A stretch of 64,000 nt of DNA, from the NCBI RefSeq assembly GCF_001968815.1, contig NZ_MIEQ01000096.1, positions 310,001 through 374,000 of the forward strand, given 5' to 3'. The translations under genes and the position numbers were made by a program. The number at the start of each line of letters is the position of its first letter. The first letter of the stretch is position 1. Below the pieces are notes generated by a model. That model was not told the DNA's origin. It worked only from the letters and a program-made list of their open reading frames with translations, and ran no database searches. This DNA comes from Motiliproteus sp. MSK22-1 (lineage in GTDB: Bacteria; Pseudomonadota; Gammaproteobacteria; Pseudomonadales; Balneatricaceae). This document shows positions 37,783 through 46,398 of the stretch, one piece after another.

Positions 37783-38478
37783 TTAGGACTGTTGTCTGGC
37801 GGCTTGCTGGGCCAGCCTGTCCATAACATTGTTTACCGCTCTGTTGTCGGCTTCTCTGGTATTGGTTTGGGCGAACATTCCTTCAGGAGAGACGGCGCTT
37901 TCCACCTGTGCGGTAGCTTCCAATTTGTCAGAGAAGCGTTCTTGAGTCAGCTGAATACGAGCTAATGTTGATTCCATCTCCAACAGTCCGTTAGTTATTC
38001 CAGTTCCGCTGGATACAAGCCGCTGACTTGCCTTGTGGGCATTGTTTGTAGCTTGGGCCATTCGAAGTTCAAGCCGGTATCTTTCCACGTGCTGCAATGC
38101 TGTTTTGAGTGATTTTTCCAGTTGTTGAGCGTGTTGGTGTAGTTTTTCATGTTTCTTTTGTTGATTTTTTAACAGTGATTCTCTTTCTGCAATGGATTGG
38201 GCTATTTCCAAAGCAACGTCTTGCTGGTTGTTTGTCAATGCAGAAACAGCAAGTTGTTCTTGCTCCTCAACTGATTGTGTTAAGGCATCTATTTCCCGTT
38301 TCAGCCGCAGCTTTTCAGCAACGACTTGGGTCAATTCCTGTTTTGCCTGCTGTATGCCTTTTTCACAATCGATAATTTCCTGATCCAGTATTCGGAGCGC
38401 GTTGGCATCAATAACAACTTCCAGCGCTTCTCGAGTACTGCCGCGCATAGCTGTGACCAATTTTTGGATTAATTGCAT
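37783..38478 (-). CDS. pspA: PspA/IM30-family membrane-stress protein
   Basis: Peripheral membrane protein of the PspA/IM30 (ESCRT-III-like) family, 231 residues, about the usual length. It is almost entirely alpha-helical with long coiled coils from about residue 25 to 150: DQEIIDCEKGIQQAKQELTQ and SLLKNQQKKHEKLHQHAQQLEKSL. The MQLIQKLVTAMRGSTREALE start is an amphipathic membrane-binding helix. It is co-transcribed with the YiaA-like gene 9 bases upstream. No pspB, pspC or pspF is near, so regulation must differ from enteric bacteria. Confidence 0.83.
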   Translation of the reverse strand: MQLIQKLVTAMRGSTREALEVVIDANALRILDQEIIDCEKGIQQAKQELTQVVAEKLRLKREIDALTQSVEEQEQLAVSALTNNQQDVALEIAQSIAERESLLKNQQKKHEKLHQHAQQLEKSLKTALQHVERYRLELRMAQATNNAHKASQRLVSSGTGITNGLLEMESTLARIQLTQERFSDKLEATAQVESAVSPEGMFAQTNTREADNRAVNNVMDRLAQQAARQQS

Positions 38479-38487
38479 AGGGGATTC

Positions 38488-38760
38488 CTATTCACTGTAT
38501 TCTTTGATGATTTTGTTGGTTTTGGCTTCGCTGATCTTGTTGAGCAGTCGATTGTTCTCGTGATCATCACGTAAGGTTTTGGACAGGGTGATGGTGGTGC
38601 TGACCATAAACAGTGCGCTGATAGCGAAATATCCACGGATGACTAACTCAGCAGGCATAAAGGCGATACCGGCAGCCATGGTTAAAATAGATAGAGCAAA
38701 TGCTGCTTTTACAAAGAACAGCCAGCCTGTGGAGTGGCTTTGATGGTTGCTTTCTAACAT
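38488..38760 (-). CDS. YiaA/YiaB-family small inner-membrane protein
   Basis: A 90-residue protein with two helices: GWLFFVKAAFALSILTMAAGIAFM and ELVIRGYFAISALFMVSTTITLSKTL, then RDDHENNRLLNKISEAK. This is the YiaA/YiaB domain layout (a single yiaAB copy). It starts the two-gene operon with pspA, 9 bases apart. The pair suggests a membrane-stress role. An 18-base tandem duplication lies directly upstream. Confidence 0.78.
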   Translation of the reverse strand: MLESNHQSHSTGWLFFVKAAFALSILTMAAGIAFMPAELVIRGYFAISALFMVSTTITLSKTLRDDHENNRLLNKISEAKTNKIIKEYSE

Positions 38761-38780
38761 ATTAATGACTCCTTGCTATG

Positions 38781-38816
38781 TAAGATTAAACCCCGTTGTA
38801 AGATTAAACCCCGTTG
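38781..38816 (-). repeat. Exact 18-base tandem duplication in the psp promoter region
   Basis: TAAGATTAAACCCCGTTG occurs twice with no spacer at 38781-38798 and 38799-38816. It begins 20 bases upstream of the YiaA-like start codon. It may alter spacing or dose of a regulator site, or be a recent slippage event. No sigma-54 promoter of the E. coli psp kind was seen. Confidence 0.7.
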
Positions 38817-39234
38817 TTTCGGAAGAACGAGAGGCAGTATGCGAGATGGTTTTCCAGGGGCAATGGTTATCGCAGGAGTTTTAGCAGCCGTGCTCGGTGG
38901 TAGCAGGATGTAATACGTTTCAAGCCTTCTGCTCGGATAGAACAGCCGTTATCACTTCAAGACTGGAAGAAAAAAATAAGCTTCTAAGCTGGATTTGTCG
39001 GTCTTCGAAAGGTTGGGAAAGCTATCGCGATATCGCTGATTTAAGATTGGAGTGTTGATTGGGGAACAATGCAATTGACCCGACCCTGCATACAATTCTA
39101 TGTATAGGGCCGTCCAGATAGACGTGCCGACAGATGAATAGAGCCTCTGCCGACACTGTTTCAGGTTTGTTGTTAGCTATTGGTCTGTGCCTGTTGTCCG
39201 CTGTATCAGAGGCAACAGAAATGATTTTGTGTTC
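38817..39234. other. Gene-free gap between psp operon and choX
   Basis: About 420 bases with no supported gene. Two short frames of 24 and 34 codons (at 38839 and 39134, plus strand) contain hydrophobic stretches but have weak support. An inverted repeat of GCCTCTG and CAGAGGC spans roughly 39142-39211 with a long loop. Confidence 0.3.
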
Positions 39235-40194
39235 CTAGTTTTGCTGCAGGTAGGCCTTTACTGCAGCCAGACCTGGTTTACCGTCACGAGTTGTCACCCC
39301 TTCAAGCCAATGGTCCAATGCCCCCGGGTTTTTGCTTAGCCATTCTCGCGCGGCTCCTTTTGGAAGCCATCCTGAGTCAAGAATCAGGCCCATCATTTCG
39401 TTTTCCATTTGTAGACTGAATTTCAGATTGTTAAGGAGTTTTCCAACGTTGGGGCAATCCTGCTGATAGCCCTTTCTGGTTAATGTATGGATGGTCGCTC
39501 CACCGAAGTTTGCTCCGAAATATTTATCACCTCCGGTGAGGTACGCCAGGTCAAAGTTGGAATTCATTGGATGTGGTTCCCAACCGAGAAAAACAATAAA
39601 TTGCTTACGTTTTATAGTGCGTTTTACCTGGGCCATGACGCCTTGTTCACCGGATTCAATTAAGCGCCACTTCTTTAAGCCAAAATCCCCGCTCGAAATC
39701 ATTTTCTGTAGCAGTTGGTTCGCCGGTGCTCCTGCTTCTATGCCGTAGATCTTGTTGCGGAATTTATCGGCATGCTTAACTAAGTCCGAAAAATCCTGCA
39801 CACCGGCATCATAGACATATTGAGGTACAGCCAGGGTGAACTTTGCTCCTTCCAGGTTTGTGCTGAGCACATCGATGTCGCCAGGGGCCGCGTATTTATC
39901 GATAAATTTCTGTTGGGCAGGCATCCAGTTACCTAAAAAAACATCAATTTCACTGTTTTTAAGACCCTCAAAACCAATGGGAACAGCCAAGGTACTGATA
40001 TCTGTCTGGTAGCCCAGTCCATTTAATACCGTGCTGGCCAAAGCATTGGTAGAGCTGATGTCTGTCCAACCAGGGTCCGTAAAGCGCACGGTTTCACACT
40101 GAGCTGGATCTGAAGCAAATACATTGGATGAGATCAAGCTGAAACCAAGACTGATGGTTCCAGTAATCTTTGCAAATGAACGTAGGGGGCGCAT
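39235..40194 (-). CDS. choX: Choline ABC transporter periplasmic binding protein ChoX
   Basis: Periplasmic binding protein for choline (and possibly betaine), 319 residues. The start at 40194 follows AAAGGA; a longer frame to 40245 is rejected. The signal peptide ends at VFA near residue 27. Features of the ChoX/OpuAC-type family are CETVRFTDPGWTDISSTNAL, FLGNWMP, and KRKQFIVFLGWEPHPMN, the tryptophan- and aspartate-bearing parts of the aromatic ligand box. It lies 70 bases after the choline-sulfatase gene in the same operon. The partner permease and ATPase (choWV) are not in the window, so the importer must use subunits encoded elsewhere. Confidence 0.88.
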   Translation of the reverse strand: MRPLRSFAKITGTISLGFSLISSNVFASDPAQCETVRFTDPGWTDISSTNALASTVLNGLGYQTDISTLAVPIGFEGLKNSEIDVFLGNWMPAQQKFIDKYAAPGDIDVLSTNLEGAKFTLAVPQYVYDAGVQDFSDLVKHADKFRNKIYGIEAGAPANQLLQKMISSGDFGLKKWRLIESGEQGVMAQVKRTIKRKQFIVFLGWEPHPMNSNFDLAYLTGGDKYFGANFGGATIHTLTRKGYQQDCPNVGKLLNNLKFSLQMENEMMGLILDSGWLPKGAAREWLSKNPGALDHWLEGVTTRDGKPGLAAVKAYLQQN

Positions 40195-40264
40195 AGAACT
40201 ATTCCTTTTATTGTTGTTTGTTTTTTTAATGTGGTTTGTAGCCACAAATCTGTTCGCCGGCAGG

Positions 40265-41830
40265 TTAATCGGTTACTTGGGGAAATCGGGCCCGCTTCTC
40301 CAGATCATCAAGATCGATATGGTTTCGCATATACATTTCAGTGGCGTCAAATATTGGCTGGTGATCCCATTTGGGTGGCTTGCCCTGCTTATGAGCTTCA
40401 GCAACCAGGCGGCGGCGTTTTTGACTGATAATGACGTCACGGGTAATTGCCTCGGAATCCCAGCGTGAAGCAGCTTCTTCACGGAATGCAGCAAGCAGTC
40501 CGGCAGTCTCTTCGCTCTCATGATTAGCGCTATCAGCCAGATTAATGCGTTCCTGGGGGTCTTCTTTGAGATTAAATAGCTGATCCGGGTCCGGTTGACT
40601 GCAAATATATTTGTAGTCGCCGCGGCGAATCATAAACATAGGAGAAATAACACCTTCTCCCATGTATTCTCCAATAACTTCGTCATGTCCCAGTGACGGG
40701 GTTAAATCTCCCTCTGCACGTTTTCCAGTGAGGTGGGGCATTAGGCTGCGACCATCAATGGGCATTGCGTATTCCGGCGCTTTTCCGTTGTTTGCCAGTT
40801 CAGCAAAAGTGGGTAGTAAGTCCATAGTTGATATGGATTGAGTGACGCGATGGGGTTCGAAATGTTTTGGAGCGTAGACCAGCATAGGCACACGAGCGGA
40901 CCACTCGAAATAACTCATCTTGTACCAGAGGCCCCGCTCACCGAGCATATCTCCATGGTCACCGGAAAAGACAACTATTGTATTGTCATCAAGGCCCGTA
41001 TCTTTCAAGGTTTGCATCAGCTTTCCAATCTGGTCATCGACATAGCTAACGGCTCCATAGTAGGCACGCCGGGCATTGCGAATCTGTTGGTCGCTGATTT
41101 GTGATCGGTCTTTCTGGTACACGTGCAAGAGTCGCTTGGAGTGGGGGTCCTGTTCATCGTCGGGGATTTCAAAGCTGGGAAGATCGATTTCTTCGTTTTC
41201 ATAGCGATCCCAGTACTCTTTGCTGATGGCGTAAGGGTCATGGGGGTGAGTCATGGAGACGGTAAGACAGAACGGGCGAGCATCAGCTCCTCGTACATGA
41301 TCATTGAGATATCGTTGTGCGTAAAAAACAACTTCATCATCAAAGTCGAGCTGATTGGTGCGAACGGCTTTCCCGGCCTGAGTCACTGAGGACATGTTGT
41401 GATACCAGGTGGGCCGTTTCTCAACGTTTTCCCAGTCTGGGAACCAGCCGTAATCGGCGGGATAAATATCGGTGGTTAATCGTTCTTCAAAGCCATGCAG
41501 CTGATCAGGACCGCAGAAATGCATTTTTCCAGATAGGGCGGTACGGTATCCGCTGTGGCGTAAGTAGTGTGCATAGGTCGGAATATCGGCAGGGAATTCT
41601 GCCGCATTATCATAGGCGCCAATTTTGCTTGGCAACTGACCGCTCATCAGTACATAGCGGCTGGGGGCGCAAAGGGGACTGTTGCAATAGGCTGAATCGA
41701 ACACTACACCGCTTGCCGCAAGTTTATCCAAATGAGGTGTCTTGGCTGTTTTTCCACCGTAGGTAGAAAGTACTGGTGCGGCTAACTGGTCAGCCATAAT
41801 AAAGAGTATGTTTGGTTGTTGCTGTGCCAT
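40265..41830 (-). CDS. betC: Choline-sulfatase BetC
   Basis: Hydrolyses choline-O-sulfate to choline and sulfate; 521 residues, cytoplasmic (no signal peptide). The sulfatase motif is C-x-P-S-R as Cys54-Ala-Pro-Ser-Arg58; Cys54 becomes formylglycine and is the same number I recall for the Sinorhizobium enzyme. Metal-site residues are FIMADQ near 10 and FSGDHGDMLGERGLWYK near 290. The C-terminal domain with KPPKWDHQPIFDATEMYMRNH is specific to choline-sulfatases. It is the first gene of an operon with choX and divergent from a LysR regulator of choline-sulfate type. The maturation enzyme is not in the window. Confidence 0.95.
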   Translation of the reverse strand: MAQQQPNILFIMADQLAAPVLSTYGGKTAKTPHLDKLAASGVVFDSAYCNSPLCAPSRYVLMSGQLPSKIGAYDNAAEFPADIPTYAHYLRHSGYRTALSGKMHFCGPDQLHGFEERLTTDIYPADYGWFPDWENVEKRPTWYHNMSSVTQAGKAVRTNQLDFDDEVVFYAQRYLNDHVRGADARPFCLTVSMTHPHDPYAISKEYWDRYENEEIDLPSFEIPDDEQDPHSKRLLHVYQKDRSQISDQQIRNARRAYYGAVSYVDDQIGKLMQTLKDTGLDDNTIVVFSGDHGDMLGERGLWYKMSYFEWSARVPMLVYAPKHFEPHRVTQSISTMDLLPTFAELANNGKAPEYAMPIDGRSLMPHLTGKRAEGDLTPSLGHDEVIGEYMGEGVISPMFMIRRGDYKYICSQPDPDQLFNLKEDPQERINLADSANHESEETAGLLAAFREEAASRWDSEAITRDVIISQKRRRLVAEAHKQGKPPKWDHQPIFDATEMYMRNHIDLDDLEKRARFPQVTD

Positions 41831-42082
41831 TGGTTGATTACCTTATATGACCTGTTTATTTTTATTAGGTCAGCTTATGTAGTTTCTGTCGTCTGTTGGA
41901 TTATTAGCTACTGAATTGGCATTCCAGCTAAAATTCCTGAAGATCTTAATATGAGTTTTTCTTGGTTTTTTATGCTTTAAAAGCCAGATTTTTACCTGGA
42001 TGAGCGTTTATGGAGTTATTTTGCATAATGAGGAGATGGGCGTAAACTAGTCTGGTTTTAATGGATGGGATTAGGTTGGCTA

Positions 42083-43018
42083 ATGTTACTTTGTCAGCGA
42101 TTACCTTCGGTTCAAGGTCTGCTTATATTTGAAGCTGCTGCAAGGCATTTGAGTTTTACTGCTGCTGCTCGGGAGCTTGGGTCCACTCAGTCAGCGGTAA
42201 GTCAGCAAGTACGAGGGCTGGAGCAGCAGCTTGAATTGCCATTATTCCGTCGGATTTATCGTGGGGTTACCCTGACGGAAGAAGGACTGCAGCTCTATGA
42301 AGCAGTGCAGTCCGGTTATCAGCAGATGGCTGAGTGTTTGGAAAAGCTGCAGAGGTCCCGTCAACATCAGCGTATAAATGTCGCAACTGACTTTGCATTT
42401 GCCGCATATTGGCTATTGCCACGTCTGCCAGAATTCAGGGAGCGACATCCGGGCATAGATGTACGTATTGTTACTTCTCAGGGGCAATATGACTTTAGTG
42501 CTCAGGATGTGGATGTGGCAATTATCTTTGATAATCAGCAGTCTCTGGCGGATAAAACACGAAAGCCCTGGTTGGAGAAGCCCCAAAGGCTGTTTTTTGA
42601 AAAAGTATTTCCGATCTGTAGCCCCGCATTTTTGCGCAGGCACGGTCCTGTTCAAAGCCATAAAAAGCTGGCGGCTTTGCCTTTGCTTAAGCTGGGGGCG
42701 GATGCCGGGCAGGGATGGCAGGATTGGAACAGTTTTTTTAAAGGGCGACGCAGTCAGGTTGAGCCCAGTGATCCGGTGCTGACCTTCAATAATTATACGT
42801 TGTTGGTGCAGGCCGCCATTGCGGGTCAGGGAATAGGGATGGGATGGGATACCCTGGTTGATGATCTTATCAACAGCGGTGTGTTGGTCGGGTTGAGTGA
42901 ATTCAGCCTGAGTACCGATTCAGGATATTTTCTGGTGGAACCTGACCCTCAGGACCGGTCCGCAGCCAAACTGTTTTTCATAGACTGGCTATTGGATTTG
43001 AAGGACAGGCAAGGCTGA
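42083..43018 (+). CDS. LysR-family regulator, probable choline-sulfate utilisation
   Basis: Transcription factor of 311 residues from the ATG at 42083 (an ATG at 42065 is the alternative). The helix-turn-helix is LLIFEAAARHLSFTAAARELG, then STQSAVSQQVRGLEQQL. The co-inducer domain follows, with VATDFAFAAYWLLPRLPEFRERHPGIDVRIV, resembling the GcvA/choline-sulfate group. It is divergent from betC across 250 bases, the usual arrangement of a LysR regulator with its target. Choline sulfate or choline is the likely inducer. The promoter gap shows no clear T-N11-A palindrome to my eye. Confidence 0.85.
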   Translation: MLLCQRLPSVQGLLIFEAAARHLSFTAAARELGSTQSAVSQQVRGLEQQLELPLFRRIYRGVTLTEEGLQLYEAVQSGYQQMAECLEKLQRSRQHQRINVATDFAFAAYWLLPRLPEFRERHPGIDVRIVTSQGQYDFSAQDVDVAIIFDNQQSLADKTRKPWLEKPQRLFFEKVFPICSPAFLRRHGPVQSHKKLAALPLLKLGADAGQGWQDWNSFFKGRRSQVEPSDPVLTFNNYTLLVQAAIAGQGIGMGWDTLVDDLINSGVLVGLSEFSLSTDSGYFLVEPDPQDRSAAKLFFIDWLLDLKDRQG

Positions 43019-43039
43019 GATAAGTGGTTTGGTGGTTTT

Positions 43040-43081
43040 GACCGGATTGTCTTTTGAGAGAACAGCGTTGCCGGTCTTTTT
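43040..43081 (+). terminator. Possible terminator after the LysR gene
   Basis: GACCGG (43040-43045) can pair with CCGGTC (43071-43076), followed by five T (43077-43081). The loop of 25 bases is long, so this is a weak candidate. It ends just before the convergent AEC transporter stop. Confidence 0.35.
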
Positions 43082-43091
43082 AGGGGATTCG

Positions 43092-44024
43092 TTAGAGCAT
43101 TAAGCTTGCCCAGAGAGTCACGCTAATCAGGGACAACAGGGTTGAGGCAACAACTATCTGTGATGTTTCTTTTTCGAATACATCATATTTGAGCGCGACG
43201 ACATGCACCAGTGCTCCTGTTGGTAATGAAGTCAGTAGCACCGCAGTTATCAGCCATACAGGATCATTGATACCCAGAAGATAGAAACTGCCCCAGGTGA
43301 GGGCGGGATGAGCGATTAATTTCACCGCCATTAGCCAACCCAGTTCAGAGACTGCCATTGAGTTACGGGAGAACTGAAGGCTCGCCCCCAGGCAGAACAG
43401 CGCTACCGGTATTGCGGCAGGTGCCAGCATATCAATGACTGTTTGCAGAATCTCTGGTGTTTTAAGCTCATTGGCTGAAAGGGTCAGCCCCAGCACTGTT
43501 GATAGAAAGATTGGATTACGTAACAGGGATCGATCAATAATTGAAAATATCTGCTTGCCCCCCCAACCTTTTTGGCGAAAGAGTTCAAGCAGCAGTTGAG
43601 CGCCTCCTATCAGCAAAACATTGCCTATCAGGATAATGCTGACAGTGGCTCCGTAAGCTTTGTCACCGATGACGCCAAACGTCAGAGGGATGCCCATATA
43701 AGCGTAGTTGGCAAAAACGCTGTTTAACCCACGAAGGACAAGATTTTCCTGGCCCTTAACTGAAAAAAATATACGGCAACCAGCAACGGTAATCAGGGCG
43801 GTTAACACGATTCCCAGTAGAAAAGCGCTAATGGAAGGTAGGTTGATCAGACTTTCAAGTGACTCTTTGCTGGAGGCGTTAAACAGCAAAGCAGGAACTG
43901 CCAAAAAATAGACAAACTGGTTAAGACCCGGCAGCATTTTTATATCAAACACTGTTCTCTTTGCCAGGTAGCCCAGGGCAATCATCAGAAACAGTGGAAG
44001 AATCGCCTGCAAGCTCAGTAACAC
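43092..44024 (-). CDS. AEC-family (auxin efflux carrier type) transporter
   Basis: Inner-membrane transporter of 310 residues with about ten helices in the AEC/BASS-type fold. Family marks are LPLFLMIALGYLAKR at the start, GLNQFVYFLAVPALLFNAS, RGLNSVFANYAYMGIPLTFGVIGD and AAIPVALFCLGASLQFS. Bacterial members move organic acids such as malate or malonate, or other anions; the substrate here cannot be told. The gene is 145 bases downstream of the GNAT gene and in the same direction, which may be an operon of chance. Confidence 0.85.
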   Translation of the reverse strand: MLLSLQAILPLFLMIALGYLAKRTVFDIKMLPGLNQFVYFLAVPALLFNASSKESLESLINLPSISAFLLGIVLTALITVAGCRIFFSVKGQENLVLRGLNSVFANYAYMGIPLTFGVIGDKAYGATVSIILIGNVLLIGGAQLLLELFRQKGWGGKQIFSIIDRSLLRNPIFLSTVLGLTLSANELKTPEILQTVIDMLAPAAIPVALFCLGASLQFSRNSMAVSELGWLMAVKLIAHPALTWGSFYLLGINDPVWLITAVLLTSLPTGALVHVVALKYDVFEKETSQIVVASTLLSLISVTLWASLML

Positions 44025-44169
44025 TTATGCTTCTCCGTCTGTTGGGTAGAGTTGGATTGATATACGCCGTAAAGGTGAGCCAGCAGGGTAGAGTAAGCCC
44101 ACAGGAAAATAAAGCAGATACTCGATCGGGTGGCGAGTTAAGTGGGCTTGTTTGCTGGTTTTCCGAGGA

Positions 44170-44655
44170 CTATTGTCCCCGTCCGAACTTGCACAGTGCT
44201 TCTCCATCCAGTCGGTATCCAATCCACTCGTTTTGTGGTTTGGCACCGATGGAGTCGTAAAACTGAATTGCGGGTTCATTCCAATCCAATACTGACCATT
44301 CGAAACGTCCGCATTTATTTTCGATCGCTTGCTGAGCCAGGTGTTTGAGCATAGCTTTGCCCGCTCCTGATCCTCTTTGTTCTGGTGTGATATAAAGGTC
44401 TTCCAGATATAGGCCTTGTTTCCCAAGCCAGGTGGAATAATTGTAAAAGTAAACCGCATAGCCTATGGGTTTATCTTCTCTAAGGCAGATCAGCGCTTTG
44501 GCGGTTGCATCTGGAGCAAAGAGCGACGTCGCGATATCCATTTCGGTGGCCACGACTGAATGCTCAGCTTTTTCGTAGATGGCGAGCTCGGTAATAAAGC
44601 CCAATATAAGCGCAGCATCTTCTGCTCTCGCCGGTCGAATGGTCAGGTTGTTCAT
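44170..44655 (-). CDS. GNAT-family N-acetyltransferase
   Basis: Transfers acetyl from acetyl-CoA to an amino group; 161 residues, one GNAT domain. The pyrophosphate-binding motif A is TPEQRGSGAGKAML (Q/R-x-x-G-x-G/A) around residue 93. The sequence LTIRPARAEDAALILGFITELAIYEKAEHSV and LYLEDLYI are close to the diamine (spermidine/spermine type) or thialysine N-acetyltransferase branch, and WNEPAIQFYDSIGAKP is a common GNAT ending. The substrate is therefore possibly a small amine. It is followed by the AEC transporter gene. Confidence 0.85.
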   Translation of the reverse strand: MNNLTIRPARAEDAALILGFITELAIYEKAEHSVVATEMDIATSLFAPDATAKALICLREDKPIGYAVYFYNYSTWLGKQGLYLEDLYITPEQRGSGAGKAMLKHLAQQAIENKCGRFEWSVLDWNEPAIQFYDSIGAKPQNEWIGYRLDGEALCKFGRGQ

Positions 44656-45018
44656 GATTCTCCTGTTGATTTGCCATGTTGCCTGATGGATTTTTTAAGT
44701 CATCTGGTGGATCGAATAGTACGATGAATCATAACTTTATGGCAGTGCATATTTATCATACCCGGCTGCGCAAACTTCATCTGTAACTGCATAAGACAGA
44801 CTTAAATTATTGTTGCTTTTTGATGCGCTCCACCGACATGAATCCGTAAGGCTGACCAGAACTCTTTTGTTGTTGGAGTTTTTTAAAAAAGATATTTTTG
44901 GCGCAGAACTTTCACATAAAAAAGAGTTCATAGCAGAGGATTATCAATTGATGGCATCTGTTTGTGATGGACCGCGGAATCTGAATAAGCCCTTTAGACG
45001 ATACAACAGGATGAATGT
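44656..45018. other. Divergent promoter gap, no gene supported
   Basis: About 360 bases between divergent GNAT and lipocalin-like genes. A 72-codon frame at 44810 overlaps the next gene start and lacks any family resemblance or ribosome site. I see no terminator, operator or repeat of note. Confidence 0.35.
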
Positions 45019-46155
45019 ATGGCTTTAGCAAAGCGTCGGCAAAATCGAATCAAGAGTAAGAAAAACCTCAAGCGCAGACGCAATATTTTACTGGTGGTGT
45101 TTGTGATGGGTTTTGTTAGCGGCGTCGGGATGTTGCTATACAAGGCGGGTCTGCTACCTGCCAATGAAACCGCAAGTGAATGGTACGATACCAGCAAAGA
45201 GGATGTGGTACTGGTGCAGTTGCCGGCTGATGATGCTCCTCATCAAAATTATACCGAGTGGTGGTATTACAACGGTCAATTGCAGGGACCTGATGGCCAT
45301 CGTTATAGTTTTCATTACACACTTTTTGTCATAAATGCGCTGACGGTTCATACGGTTATTCATGCATCTTTTGTTGATCATAAGACCGGCAAACGTTTTA
45401 CGCATCAATCCCGCACAGGGGGTAACGCTTCGCTGGATACCAAGGACCGATTTGATTTTTCCGTTGGTGATTGGATTATGCAGGGTGGAAATGGTAAGGA
45501 CAAAATCCAGGCTAAAACAGATGAATTTTACTTTAGCCTGGATCTTCAGAGTACTCAGCCACCAGTGTTTCAGGGAGGGACGGGGTTACTTGACTTTAAG
45601 GAGGCTGGAAAAAGTTATTATTACAGTCGTCCGCGTATGAGTATAGAAGGCTATGCGGGTCCAGTGGGTAAGGAGCAACCCGTGACAGGAGTTGCCTGGT
45701 TTGATCACCAGTGGGGTGATTTTCGTACTACGGTATTTGGATGGGAGTGGTTTGCCCTTCAGCTGGATGATGGTGCGGATGTAATGATCTACCAGCTTTA
45801 TTCCGGTGATCAGCAGCCGTTACTGGTGTCAGGAACTTATACAAAAAATGGTGCAACCTCAGTGCTTGATCAGGCTGATATCCGCTCGAAATCTGTTAAA
45901 TCCTGGAAAAGTCCTTTAAGCAGTATCAGCTATCCGCTTGAATGGGTGATTGAAATTCCTAAAGAAAATATCGAGGTATCAGTCAAGCCGTTGCATCAGG
46001 CCAGTGAGTTTGATGGGCGTAAAACGACCTATAACCTCTACTGGGAGGGGGCGGTCCAGGTTACCGGTTCCCACGGGGGTAAAGGTTTTCTGGAAGTGAA
46101 TACAGCGGATCAATTAGCCTCTAAGCAGAAGGTAGTTAGTTCTGCTGGTCAGTAA
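45019..46155 (+). CDS. AttH/CrtC-type lipocalin-like protein, membrane-anchored
   Basis: A 378-residue protein. A very basic N-terminus (KRRQNRIKSKKNLKRRR) is followed by one membrane helix at about residues 22-46 and no clear cleavage site, so it is probably anchored with the body in the periplasm. The body has the two-lipocalin-like-domain fold of AttH and hydroxyneurosporene synthase CrtC: YTEWWYYNGQLQGPDGHRYSFHYTLFV near residue 75, WFDHQWGDF near 230, and FGWEWFALQLDDGADVMIYQLY. The WFDHQWG motif is typical of this superfamily. Whether it is an enzyme (hydratase) or binds a lipid is unknown; there are no carotenoid genes nearby. An AGGATG site precedes the start. Confidence 0.75.
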   Translation: MALAKRRQNRIKSKKNLKRRRNILLVVFVMGFVSGVGMLLYKAGLLPANETASEWYDTSKEDVVLVQLPADDAPHQNYTEWWYYNGQLQGPDGHRYSFHYTLFVINALTVHTVIHASFVDHKTGKRFTHQSRTGGNASLDTKDRFDFSVGDWIMQGGNGKDKIQAKTDEFYFSLDLQSTQPPVFQGGTGLLDFKEAGKSYYYSRPRMSIEGYAGPVGKEQPVTGVAWFDHQWGDFRTTVFGWEWFALQLDDGADVMIYQLYSGDQQPLLVSGTYTKNGATSVLDQADIRSKSVKSWKSPLSSISYPLEWVIEIPKENIEVSVKPLHQASEFDGRKTTYNLYWEGAVQVTGSHGGKGFLEVNTADQLASKQKVVSSAGQ

Positions 46156-46398
46156 AGTGTTTAGGTTTTGGTCGAAATTAATATCGCTAGTGTCATTGAT
46201 TAGAGTGGGTGTCAGCTATTTTTACATAGTAAAAAATAGAATATTCACCCTGTTTTTAATTGTATGAAATATATGGAGAAAATATTTATGGCTTGATCTG
46301 TGCTGGGAAAATTTGGTTTTGTAAACGCTGTTGTAGGGATCTGACCTAGCGGGATGCTCGAATAATTATTTGCTTTTGGGATGCAAAGGGAACTAAGA

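Noticed and set aside
38839-38913. A 24-codon plus-strand frame with a hydrophobic core behind GAGAGG
   Set aside because: Too short to judge by sequence alone, and it lies in a promoter region. Ribosome profiling would be needed.
39134-39238. A 34-codon plus-strand frame with one hydrophobic stretch
   Set aside because: No ribosome site, and it overlaps the end of choX on the other strand.
44025-44459. A 144-codon minus frame overlapping the GNAT gene
   Set aside because: It shares most of its length with the GNAT reading frame in another phase; GNAT motifs are clear in the other frame.
44810-45028. A 72-codon frame before the lipocalin-like gene
   Set aside because: No family resemblance, no ribosome site, and it overlaps the next start.
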